A stretch of DNA of 64,000 nucleotides from Drosophila miranda (taxonomy: Eukaryota > Arthropoda > Insecta > Diptera > Drosophilidae). The notes under the pieces are model-generated. The model made no database searches and was not told the origin of the DNA. It saw nothing but the letters and a program-made list of their open reading frames with translations. The position numbers and the translations under genes were made by a program. Positions 1 to 10,369 of this stretch are shown piece by piece (the first letter of the stretch is position 1; each line of letters begins with the position of its first letter). The stretch covers positions 6,927,249 to 6,991,248 of the forward strand of contig NW_022881603.1 in NCBI RefSeq assembly GCF_003369915.1. The letters run 5' to 3'.

Positions 1-772
1 TGCAGAGTGCACTCTACATTCATTTGATCCGAGTGTCCATGCAACAGCGGTGGCTTTTGTTCAGGCCTCTGCAGATACATATATTATGTGCCTTAGAAAC
101 TACAAATTAGAGTAAAGTAACATTGGAGGAAACAACAAATGTTTAAATGTTCCAAAGATCTGTAAGATTCTGTATGAAACTGGAATAAACTCAATTTAAA
201 TAAAAATTGTTCTTCTCAGACCACAAATCCTCCGTCGCATCGATATTCATTTATATTTTATGCCTCGACTTTGGCTAATTTGTCAAGCCTTTATTTACTC
301 CAATTGAGTTTCTCCACTCCCACAGCGGTCCCTCGGCAATAAAAGTGCAAGTGACAAATGGTGGGGGCAGACCAGACCAGGCCCATAGAAGCACTTCAAG
401 ACCAGAGTCAGAGCTCAATTAGATTTCATTAAATTGTTGCAACAGCGAACGAAATGCGAGCACAAATGAAAATGAAAATGAGAATTAATTGCACTAATCA
501 CTTGTGCGCGAATAAACAAATGTCTAGAGCAGCGAACTGCAGTGAACTGTAACGAAGTAATTATTGTACCCGGGAGAGGAGAGGGCGAAAAATCGAAAGC
601 TAATCAACTGTCGAATGGTGGCGGGGGGGCGGGCGTCGGAAGAGTAAATAACAAAGACGAATGGGGTTCGGCGTTTGGCGCTCGGCTTCGTATTGAGATT
701 TATCTGGTTTAACAATGCTCTTATTAAAAATAATGGGCATTCGTGTGTGTTGAGCTGATGGAGGGATTCATT
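1..772. other. 3' flank of fibrinogen-related gene, copy A
   Basis: There is no gene here. The stretch is AT-rich and is repeated almost base for base at 18975-19779 and 35542-36348. Copy A lacks about 35 bp present in B and C near position 716 (the part carrying AAACATAATACGCG) and has a different G-run near 624-634. These differences group B with C. Short open frames in this region are incidental. Confidence 0.8.
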
Positions 773-2096
773 TTAATGAATTTTTAGGGGTACTGTACGC
801 TTTGTCCTCGGTAAATCGTTCAGCTCCATTTGGCTCTTTGGACGGACTAGCATCTGTACGGATCTCAGAGATCTGAAGCTATACCATTGCTCCCAGAAAA
901 TGCCCTGGACATTGTCCACCTCGGCCTTGAAGTACTTGCCATTTAAATTGCTATGGGAAGAGGATATTAACTGAATAATTCGTGTGTTTGTGTGATACTC
1001 AGTGGACGGATGAATTACCTTCGCGAACAGAAGTCGTACCACCAGGCTCCGTGGTGATACTCGGCGCAATTCATATGCGTAAATTCATCGTTATCCCTAT
1101 CGAAGGTTGAGAATTTCATCTTTTCATGGGTGCGTAACGCGTCGCTGGAATTTCCTTGATAATGGCCGAGCAATTTCAATTCGTAGCCTTCCTCCTCGCT
1201 GCCAATAACAAAGTCATCGTAGTGAGCATAGCTTGACTCTCCATTGAATCTCCTGAAGCTTATGTAGAGCTCATGAGGCTGGGAGCTGGTCAGGCGGTGC
1301 AGTTTTTCGAGGCCAATAAAGAACTCCCCGTTGAGCTTGCCAAACCCTTTCCTGTACTGATCCCAGTTGCGATAGAAGTTCACAGAGCCATCCAGTCGAC
1401 GCTGAATAGCCATCCATCCAGGACCAGCGGCCGTGAGACCCTCACAGGACACCAGATCAAATGAACCCCAGATGACATGCCGTAGGGCATACAAGAGGTG
1501 GTGGCTGCCTCCCAGTCTGCCAACAGGTCGTCCTTCTTCTCCCTGAATTTACCTTCAAAATATACAACTTTGGCTCTCAGATGATCGATCAATGCCGCAC
1601 TGGAGGTGTTCTGTTTGCTTAAATCAGTCAACACGTGCTGTTTCCTCTTCAATCTGGTCTCGTAGACCTTGACCTTCTGCTCGAGTTCCTTGATTTGATC
1701 CGCCTTTTCCTTCAGTTTGGCTGTATATTCTGTGAGATTCTCAAATCTCTTCAGTAGATCGTCGTCAGTGTGTTCCTTGGTTTGAAACTTGTTTATTTCA
1801 TTTTCTCTGTCCTTGATGGTGGCTGCACTCTCTGCTATTTTACCCATATAAACGTCCAATAGATCATCCAGATCTCCTTTGCTAATGCGAATGGTTTTGT
1901 GCTGATCAATGTGGACTTCTGCCAACTTCTCGTGCACGGCTGTGACATTGGCAATGGGCATGCTACTTGACGGTACTACTTCAGTTTTGTTCTTCAAGTC
2001 TATAATGGCAGCCTTGGTTGGCTTAAGCTTGGGGGTGGCCCCAAAGGACCAAGGTACAGCCAAAAGAATCAGCAGTAAAACGAAATAGTTTTCCAT
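773..2096 (-). pseudogene. Fibrinogen-related secreted protein, copy A (frameshifted)
   Basis: This is a fibrinogen-related protein (FReD/ficolin-like lectin family), probably secreted. The start is chosen at 2096, where ATG opens a hydrophobic signal peptide (MENYFVLLLILLAVPW). An upstream in-frame ATG at 2165 is possible. Residues of about 60-200 form an alpha-helical coiled coil rich in Lys and Glu (EKADQIKELEQKVKVYE). The fibrinogen C-terminal domain follows, with GWMAIQRRLDGSVNFYRNW and the late motif NCAEYHHGAWWYDFC. A 68-bp intron (951-1018) separates the last exon, which carries GKYFKAEVDNVQGIFWEQW and ends at the TAA at 773. About 25 bp are missing near 1453 relative to copy B, which shifts the frame at the start of the fibrinogen domain. 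Copy A alone keeps the complete middle of that domain, including YDDFVIGSEEEGYELKL. It is head-to-head with Dcr-2. The family assignment is strong; the exact orthologue is not recognised. Confidence 0.88.
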
Positions 2097-2491
2097 TGTG
2101 AGTCGTATTCTCCGAACCATGCACATTGCAATCAAAATTAAACTGAGATCGCAAACGAAATGCATTTTGAATGAATTAACTGTTCAAATCCGGAAGCTAA
2201 TGCAAAGCTGTTTGCTGATAACAATTACTGCACTTCCAAGCCGCACTTGAACTTGAAAGTGTACTTGTACAGCTGCGTTTGATTCGTTTGTTAACCATAG
2301 CTGGGCTTAAATTTAAAGTTTATTTTAAATAAAAATATTTAAATTATTTTAATACATTTTTTTTTTTTTTTTTTTTTTTTTTAAGGATTTAAGTTACCAA
2401 GCTACCCGTGAGTAGCGTGGGATTATTTGGCCGCCCGCCTTTTGAAGGTGGAAATTGCCAAGTCAAAGAATAGAAGATGTTGGAGTACTAT

Positions 2492-5400
2492 TTATAGCTT
2501 TAAATCAATTTCGTCGATGAAGTCAATTAGTGTTTGGTACGCGCTGATGTTTTCTTTTTCAAAGAATTTGTAAATATCATTATATTTTCTTAGAGATGGG
2601 AAGTTTTGCCTTGTTGTGTTGTACTTTGTACAATTGAAAATTAAATGCGAGGCGTTATCGATACTATCGCATGTATCACATATGTTACTAGGAACTACAT
2701 GCATTTTGGCGAGAGTGTGCCTATCGAGTGCGTTACCACTAAGCAGTCTGTTGATTCTTTTAGCGTCAATGGCTTTAAGCTTAGTTTTATTTAGGAACCA
2801 CGGTTTGGATGATGTTGAGGGGAAAAGCGAGCAGTAACCTCGGTGCTTGATACTAGCAAACTCGGCGTATTCTCTCTCCCATTCTGCTTTTAAGATTCTG
2901 TGTATTTCGCACATAGCGTCTTTAAGGTTCCATTTAACCACTGTGTATTTTCCTCGTCTGTGGGCTTCTTTGGCTGCTGCGTCAACTGAAGTGTTCTGAG
3001 GGATGTTAGCGTGTCCGGGAATGTAGTGAACCTCTACAGTTCTTAGATGTGGATTTTGTTGGATCTTTTCTCTGATTTTGTAGGCGATAGAGTTATCCTG
3101 AATGTTCTTCGCCAGAATGAGGGCCCCGTTTCTGCTGTCTGTCAGGAGCGCGACACGAGGAAAATTGTACAAAATAACATGGTCTAATGCCTTCTCGATA
3201 GCAAGGAGCTCGGCGGACAACGAGGAAAGGGTTTTGTGCGTGTAATAGCTATCTAAAAAACCTGTCCTATCGTGCAGGAAAGCGGCGCTGGAATGCCCAT
3301 CTGCGACTGACCCATCCGTGTAATAGATTTCAAAACCACCCTTTGTCAGCTGATCCTTCTTTTCCCCGTGGAGCAGCATGATACCTGCCTGGTCTATAGC
3401 GTGCTTGTTGGGTGCAGAACCCTTGAAAAATTCTAAGTCGGAGCTAATTTTAGTGCAAAACGAAGCTGTGTTCTCGAAAACCTCAACTCTATCTATTATG
3501 CTGCCAAACTCCCGATATGCCTTAGCGTAGCCCGTGTTTAAATCCCTATTTGCTGACACTGTTTCACTTGCTGGGAGATTAAATGCAAACACCTTAACCA
3601 ACTCTTTCGCCGCCAGGAATCTCATCCTGTAGTTCGGGGGAAGTTCTCCTGCCATGTGATATATGATAGGAACGAGAGTGCAGATTATCAGACCCAGCGA
3701 CTTTCTGAGGTGATGGTTGCAGTGGGATTTGATTTTGGCCAAGGCAGATTTGGACAGGTTGCAGAATGATGAGCACGCGTACTCTAGCCTACTTCTGACA
3801 AATGCCTTGTAAAATATAAGCCCTCTTTTGGGGCTGATACCATAGTGACACCCACTGAGTAATCTGAGAAACGCACAGTTTCTGTTCGATTCCGAGATGG
3901 CCAGATCAATGTGACCAGAGGCTGAGTTGTTTGCTGAGTTAGTCCTGCCTAGGTATTTGATATGCTCTACTTGTCTGATCTCAACTCCTTGATGCGAGAT
4001 ATTTATCTATTATTTATCTATACTGTCTTCCAGCACCCGTTTCGCAATGGATACGTCTTTATGAAAACAAACTATGAAAAAGTCATCAGCATACTGAAAC
4101 AGTAAGCAGTTATGACTGTTAATATCATGTAGTTCGGCTGTGTAAAGGCTAAAAAGGGTTGGGCTGAGACAGCTACCCTGGCTAACACCTCTGTTCACCT
4201 CTACCTCGCTTTTGCCCTTTATGAGAATTCGTCTGTTAAGGAAGCTGGAGATCCAAGCCGTGAGGCTTGTATTGAACCGCATATCCCTCATCCTGTGCTC
4301 GAGTGTGTCTACTCTTACGCAGTCGAACGCTCTTTGTAAATCTAGGCAAGCTGCGACAACCTGACAACCCCTCGCCTTCAGCGCCAGAACTTTGCTGATA
4401 AGGTCGTTGATGCAAAGAGCCGTGGACCTGTTTCTCCTGAAGGCATAGGACCTGACCGGCAGCAGGTCACAGTTTGCTATGTGCTCGTCCAACTTCAACT
4501 TTATCAACCCCTCTATGGATTTAAACAGCGTGTTAATCAAACAAATCGGCCTATGGTTTTGGAAGGAAGTAGGGTCTGCATTCTTCTTGGGGATGGGTAC
4601 CACTTTTATCCTGCGCCAGACTTCAGGGATGACGCCACTCAGCCATACTTTATTTATAATTTCAAAAATGTCTTGTTTTTTCCCCACTTGGTAGCTTTTG
4701 AAGCATCCTGAACGAGATGCCATCAGGGCCTCTAGCCGAATTGGGGTTCCTGGTTTTTAGGAAGGCCAGGAATTCTTCCAGTTCCAGGGGTTCCGGGTCG
4801 TCTGGTCCTAACAAAGGGGCAGGAATTTTCTTAGGGGGCCTACTGTTTGACGTGGATGGGGTTACTTTAACCATATTGAGAAAGTTTTTGTCATCTTCGT
4901 TCGTCCATTTGTTCCCTACATTTTTGATTTGACCGTATTTTTTGATGCTCTTCACCCTGCTCCACATAGAGGGCGATGAGGAGACCTCTTCTATAAACTT
5001 GGAAAAGTTGCGCTTTCTAAGATTTTTTACGTGATTTTGTAGATTTTTGTCAGCTTCTAAGGTTGCTCTGGTATCAGCCAATTTTTTGGTGAGGTAGAAT
5101 TTTTGCCTGCAAGCGTTTCTCACGCGAAGAAGTTTTTCCGTTTCCTCGTTCCACCATTTCTTAGCAACGGACTTGTTCTTGCTTGGGAATGTGACCGTGT
5201 TTTTTAAGGTCAGGGATTTCACTTTTTCATTGAGCTCCTCCAGATTTGAGAAATCACTTGCACCCAGAATCCGGGCTATTCTGTTGTGAAGGATCTTCTT
5301 GCCTTGGAGGGGGGCATTTAGGCCTTGCACTGATAATACAATTGGGAAGTGGTTGCTGTTCGTAATTTTTGTTTTGAGGACTTGCCAGTTAATAGTTCCA

Positions 5401-5981
5401 TTTCTGTAGTTCGAAAAAGAAAGGTCAAGAATGGAGAATTGAAATGGGCTCCTGGAGAAGGTTGGCGAACCGTCGTTTAGGCAGATAAATCCGGCCTCCC
5501 GGGTGGAATTCTCAATGCTGCGACCCTTGCGATCACAGATCGGACTTCCCCAGATAGAAGACCTAGCGTTGAAGTCCCCGCCCACTATTGAGGGTATGTC
5601 AAGCGAAGCCGCGAATTCGAAAAACTTTTTTGTGCCCGATTTAAACTGTAAAACTGTTGTTGATGGCGCTGCATATATGCTAAAAATATTGAAATTGCTC
5701 TTGAGGTTTAATGTTTTTATTCCTAAAATTTCCAAGTCGTTCTCTATTTTTAAAATGCTGAATTGAATGTTTTTACTGACGTAGATGCCAACCCCGCCGT
5801 AGCCGTCCTCTCTGGGCCTGCAGAAAAAGTTATAGTCTAAAATGCTGCAGTCCGCGTTGTTCAGCACCCAAATCTCTGAGAGGATGGCAATATCTATTGC
5901 GTTCTTGTCTAGGAACATTGAGAGGAGCTGTTTGTTGTTGTTGTGTGTCAGACTTTGAATATTTAGCTGAAGAATCTTCAT
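2492..5981 (-). pseudogene. LINE ORF2: endonuclease, reverse transcriptase, RNase H
   Basis: The polyprotein starts near 5981 with MKILQLNIQSL. The APE-type endonuclease shows IAILSEIW, GGVGIYVSKN and GGDFNARSSIWG. The reverse transcriptase follows, with RPICLINTLFKSIEGL, AFRRNRST, CLDLQRAFD, GVSQGSCLSPTLFSLY and the catalytic YADDF. A third open block (2492-3742) is RNase H (YYTDGSVADGHSSAA, LLTDSRNGALI, HYIPGHANIPQN) and ends with a C-terminal CDTCDSIDNASHLIFNC zinc-binding motif. The blocks are in different frames. The endonuclease frame breaks near 4662-4720, and the reverse transcriptase ends early near 4010 at a TTTATCTAT direct repeat. The protein is therefore interrupted at two or more points. 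Confidence 0.85.
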
Positions 5982-7522
5982 TGTTGGATGTTTTGAGAAC
6001 CAACTGCCATCCCTTGGGCAATCTGAGGCCTATCTAGTTCTGCGTTGGAAGCATTGACAAATTCTCTAATTTCCTTAATAAATTTATTCGCTAAAGAATC
6101 GCCTTTAATGATGTTGTTTGGATCAATCAGGAACGCTGTGAGTTTGCCTCCTAGTGCGTTTAGCTTATCCTGGGCCAGAGAAGATGCCTCGGATGAAGAT
6201 CTAACAAATTTCTCGCTCATTTGGACGCAGTCTGAGTTTATTGAGTTCTTCCACTCTGCCATGTTGGCTGCTGCCTTGGCCGCCTCTGCGTTCCGGGCGG
6301 CAACCCTATTGGATTTGGTCACTTCCGCGAAAGAGGTGACAGAATGAATTTCCCTGGCGGACTCTAAGCTGTTATTTAAGAATTCAGGGGAGCGGTTAGA
6401 TTGCCAACTGGGTCTAGGAAATTCCCCTTGATCCCTTAGGTTGGGGGAAGTTCTATCAAAAAGGAACGGATATCTAGCCTTGACCTCAGCTCTAGTTAGG
6501 TTTTCCAGTGTCATACACTTTTGAATGGCGTACGCTTTTTTTGGGTGGCAGCATGTTCCCCCTTGCAGTTAGCACAGACCAGCCCTGAGCAGATAATATC
6601 TTTGCTGTGATCTTGTCCGCATTTGAAACATTTTGCTCCACTCTTGCAATGTTGCGCCAGATGGCCAAACCTAAGACACCTGAAACATTGAATAAGCTGA
6701 ACAAAAGGTTTCACTTCTACTTTAGAATATAGAAAATTGATTTTGGTTGGTAACTGCTCTCCTCTGAACCAGAGTTTCACCCTGCCAGTAGGTACACGTT
6801 CCCCCGATGCTCTATCACATCGCGTAATCCGAACTATCTCCTCAATTGGGATATCCGAGGTTACAAGCTCCGCTAGCTGTTCCTCCGAGTAGTGCCCGGG
6901 GATCCCAAAAAATTAACCCTGCTTTTTGGACGAAGTGCCTAAAGATTCGGGTTGAGTACCCTTGAGCAGCGAAAACACTGTTTTCCACTAGCCCGTTTGC
7001 ACACTCCGCCGACCCGCACACAATCTTGCACCTGCCATAGCCCATTCTAGCAACCTCCTCGATATCGCTAATGCCCTGTTTCAGCAGCAGATCGGATAGA
7101 TCAAACTTGTTTATAGCAATTCTGGCATTATTCGCACTCATTTTGTCGATACAAACAATGTATGGGCCTTTATGCCCCTCATAATACTTGTTAACGATGA
7201 TTTTGCGGTTATTTCCGTTTTTCGTACTCACGGAAGCCACACAAACCGCGTCACTCTTCTCTCTCTCTTTCGTCGTAGAAATGTTTGATGTCATGCTTGT
7301 TGTCGTGTTCGTGGACATGTTTGTCGACACGTTCGTCGACAAGTTTGGTTTCTTGCACAGCAGTTTAGAAGCCAAAAGCTGCGGAGCCGTTTTTGCCGCC
7401 ATCTTTACTCCTACCCGCATGGCGGATTTAGCTTCTCCTTCCCTTTTTTTCAGCGTTTCCATGCGAATTTTAACTCCCGTCGCCTTCTCCGTGGCCATCC
7501 TTGTCTTTCCTATGCTTGCCAT
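5978..7522 (-). pseudogene. LINE ORF1 (zinc-knuckle RNA-binding protein), frameshifted
   Basis: This is the ORF1 or gag-like protein of the LINE above, in three open blocks of different frame (6842-7522, 6511-6780, 5978-6514). The N-terminal block is basic and rich in Ser, Thr and Asn (TNMSTNTTTSMTSNIST). The middle block carries CCHC-type zinc knuckles: CFRCLRFGHLAQHC, CFKCGQDHSKDIIC and CANCKGEH. The last block is helical, lacks a recognisable motif, and overlaps the ORF2 start by four bases, a common arrangement in this type of element. Confidence 0.75.
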
Positions 7523-7770
7523 GCTTCTCAGGGTCCAGACGGAGTTCCAAGAGCCGTTTTAAGAGTTATTCCGGAACGCCATGCAGTAAATTCCAGGTTT
7601 TTCGACTTAATTGATGAAGCTTTGGGAATTTCTTCGCGCCGTCTTCGTAGGCGTGTGAGGCGCCCCCAGAAGCTTCGGAAAATGTCTTTTTGATTAAAAC
7701 TATCAGCGAACGTCTTGAAATATGTTAATTTTTTCCTTCCGCAAACAATTTTAGGTACGCGCCATCACAT

Positions 7771-9106
7771 AGGTTAGGTTAGGTTAAAGCGGTAGCCGGG
7801 AGGGGGGGGATAAGAGCCTCCCGCCCCCAAGCTCACTTGGACCTATAAAAGGTCCGTTGTGTTGCCGCATGGGCATGTGCCCCTTCGCGTTGCCCGAACC
7901 GTGAGAGCATACTACTGCAGGTTAAGGGCAGTCCCATCCGGTGGCTTGGATGTATTTGGACAATGTCACTGGTTTTATTTCGGACAGGTCCGAAATGTCC
8001 GTGAGGAAAGCGGCCCCGAGAATACGAAGACGGCGATTTCCAAGGGCTGGGCAGTGGCAGAAGAAGTGGGGGACCGATTCCTCCTCATCCTCGTCGCGAC
8101 AACTCCTGCAGAAGTCGTTATGAGGGATTGACAGTCTAGAGGCATGAGTGCCGATCTGCCAGTGTCCCGTAATGGCTCTAGTAACTGCAGAGCACTGTGC
8201 TCTGCTGAGTTTATACAGCTCTGCTGAGCGCTTCTTCGATCGATGTGGCCATATCAATCTTGAGACTTTACAGCAAACGGTTTGCTGCCATCTCCTATTG
8301 GCATTTTGCTTTCGTGCGTTAGAAGCCTGCACGTAGCCAAGGGCATCGCTACTTGCTCCCTCTACGATAGGAGAGGAATCGTAGTACCCTGCCTGGCAGC
8401 TCGTCGGCGGCATCGTTCCCCTCGATGTCCCTGTGGCCGGGGACCCATATAAGGAAGAGATCTAACTGCTCTGCGATCTCGTGCAGAGACCTGCGGCAGT
8501 CATTTACAGTCGCTGAGTTCGACGATATTGAGCCTAGAGCTTTGATAGCTGCTTGAGTGTCCGAGAAGACGCACACTAAGTGCGTATCTAGAAGTAGTTT
8601 GGAGACGATCGAAATGGCCTCCTTGATGGCTTCAAGGCTTCCGCTTGGAACACACTACAGTGATCCGGGAGCCTGAAGCAATGACTGATGTTCAGCTCGC
8701 TCCAGTAGACTCCGCCTCCCACGCGGCCGTCTAGCTTTGAGCCATCAGTGTAGAAGTGGACCGCAGGTCCTGGTTCGCCCATCTCCCAGTCCTCCCTAGG
8801 TGGGATTGATACCTGTAAGGGCGTCGAGAGGTGATCACTAGGAATACAGTAATCTGTCCTCTCTGGTAATTGCGGGAGTCTCATCAGGATTCCCGAGTGC
8901 CCAACCGCAGACGCTTTCCACAGTCTGGCTTCTCTCATTCTGAGGGCGGAAAGTGTTGCCACCTTCTTTCCCATGAGATCCACAGGGAGGAGGTCCAGCA
9001 CAGTATCCAGGGCTTTTCCTGGAGTAGTGCGTAGCCCGCCAGTTATGCATAGCTCTGCCATGCGTTGAACTCTGCTGAGTTTATTGAGGCGCCCTCACAT
9101 AAAACG
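7771..9106 (-). mobile_element. 5'-truncated LOA-like LINE fragment (RNase H end)
   Basis: This minus-strand fragment keeps only the 3' part of an ORF2. RNase H motifs are visible as VHFYTDGSKLDGRVGGGVYW (8588-9061), CVFSDTQAAIKAL with WVPGHRDIEGNDAAD (8349-8576), and a C-terminal zinc-binding stretch CRSCRDEDEEESVPHFFCHC (7922-8413). The three pieces are in different frames, so it is dead. The 3' end carries a short TAGGTTAGGTTAGGTTA run (forward) near 7771-7787. It differs from the I/LOA-type element next to it. Confidence 0.75.
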
Positions 9107-9114
9107 TAATACAT

Positions 9115-10342
9115 AAATTAAATTTTAAACATTGGTGTTTTATTCATTCACTTTCATACTTCGCGCTCTACTTAAAGCAGGTTGGCAGTCCAGCAGCATT
9201 TCATTCGAGGTGCAGTTTTTCAGCAGTTGGCAGTTTTCCCGTTTATCGATAGCAACAATGAAATACCCTTCTGGAATATTTAAACCTATTTCAACGATTT
9301 CTTTCTACAGAGACCAAGAATAATCATGCATGAATATGTCTAACACATATCAATTTGAGAAAATTTCTTCATCAATTACGTTTTAAAAACATTTTGGAAA
9401 ACAGGGTATACAAAGGGCTATACACGCAAGATGTCTTTAAATACCAGCAACATTGCGACTGTTTTTTTGTTGAACTATTTTGTTTAAACCTTGTTTAAGT
9501 CATAAAACAACAAAAGCAAGGACTTAAAACTAACCAATTTTGTAGAAAATGTATTTATCAACGGACTAAAATTATGTGAGCCGAACTAAGGGTTTTAGTT
9601 AGCCAGAATTATTCAACGGAATCTCTAAATTGAGCAATATGAACGACTAGCCTCGTTTTTTTTTTTTGACTTATTTCGCTAAAACCGTTTTTTGGTTGAC
9701 CTATTTCACTAATACCTTCTTTTAGACAAGATCCAATAAAAGCAAGTGTTTAAAATAAACTAGTCAATTCGCAAATAGATTCACTAATCGGATAAAATTA
9801 TGTGGGCATGGCTTAATGTTCTATATAGCTAGTAATACTCCACGGAATATCATAAACGAGGAATATGTAAAATAGAACTTGAAATCGTCAGTATATTTAC
9901 GGTATATTTTTTAAATGAGACGGTACATTTCGGTATATTTCTGAGGGTCGGACGGTATATTTTAGCGATAAACCCGCGGATAATACTGAGGGACAGGACT
10001 TCATTTTCTTTTTTTCTTTTTTTGGCAATTTATTTATTCAGCTCTTGGAATTTATTATCTTATCTGATCAAATACTTGTTCAATACAATATATCGGTGGA
10101 ACAAAGTTCAATTAAAACAAAGGTGAGGCGAGACATTTTCCGGTCAACCTGCGCGTCCATCGCGGTGTTTTCCGCACACAGAGAACGGTGACTGGAAAAA
10201 AATGTAAATCCCCGTACTTCCAGCTAGTAGCTGGCCACATCCAGAAAAACCTGCTGTGTCATTATAGCCACGTCAGCAATCATCTTAGTTGGCGAGCTTG
10301 TGCCTGCAGTCACTGAATTTTATTTTATTTCATCACTTTCAG
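9115..10342 (+). promoter_or_regulatory. Dcr-2 upstream region and 5'-UTR exon, copy A
   Basis: This non-coding stretch is shared by all three units. It contains a DRE-type site TATCGATA at 9244-9251, which binds DREF in fly housekeeping promoters. A segment with repeated GGTATATTT motifs follows at about 9890-9960. The 5'-UTR exon ends at 10122 (AAAACAAAG before GTGAGG), and the intron runs to the acceptor at 10342. A short open frame near 9132-9323 has no similarity that I recognise and ends at a likely splice acceptor (TTTCTACAG), so I do not call it a gene. Confidence 0.6.
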
Positions 10343-10369
10343 CTGGCACCCGGAGCAAATAGGATCATC

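Larger units (their letters stand above)
2358..7765 (-). mobile_element. I/LOA-type LINE, near full length but degenerate
   Basis: A non-LTR retrotransposon with ORF1 (nucleic-acid binding, zinc knuckles) and ORF2 (APE-type endonuclease, reverse transcriptase, RNase H, C-terminal Cys-His motif). The RNase H domain points to the I or LOA groups rather than jockey or CR1. The 3' end is a poly(A) tail, seen as the T-run at 2358-2382. The 5' end is uncertain; sequence without coding potential between 7523 and about 7765 may be its 5'-UTR. Both ORFs are broken, so the copy cannot be autonomous as it stands. Confidence 0.82.
2350..9114 (-). mobile_element. LINE insertion block between fibrinogen gene and Dcr-2 (unit A)
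   Basis: The block holds two non-LTR retrotransposons, both on the minus strand. On the forward strand it starts with TAATACAT (2350-2357) followed by a run of about 25 T, which is the poly(A) tail of a minus-strand element. It ends with a second TAATACAT (9107-9114). This 8-bp direct repeat flanks the whole block, and the sequence outside it joins to give the plain spacer expected between the two genes. The block therefore looks like one insertion event, or nested events with only the outer duplication left. Confidence 0.75.

Noticed and set aside
7771-7787. TAGGTTAGGTTAGGTTA resembling the insect telomere repeat
   Set aside because: Only about three units, at the 3' end of a LINE fragment; flies lack TTAGG telomeres and such runs are common in LINE tails.
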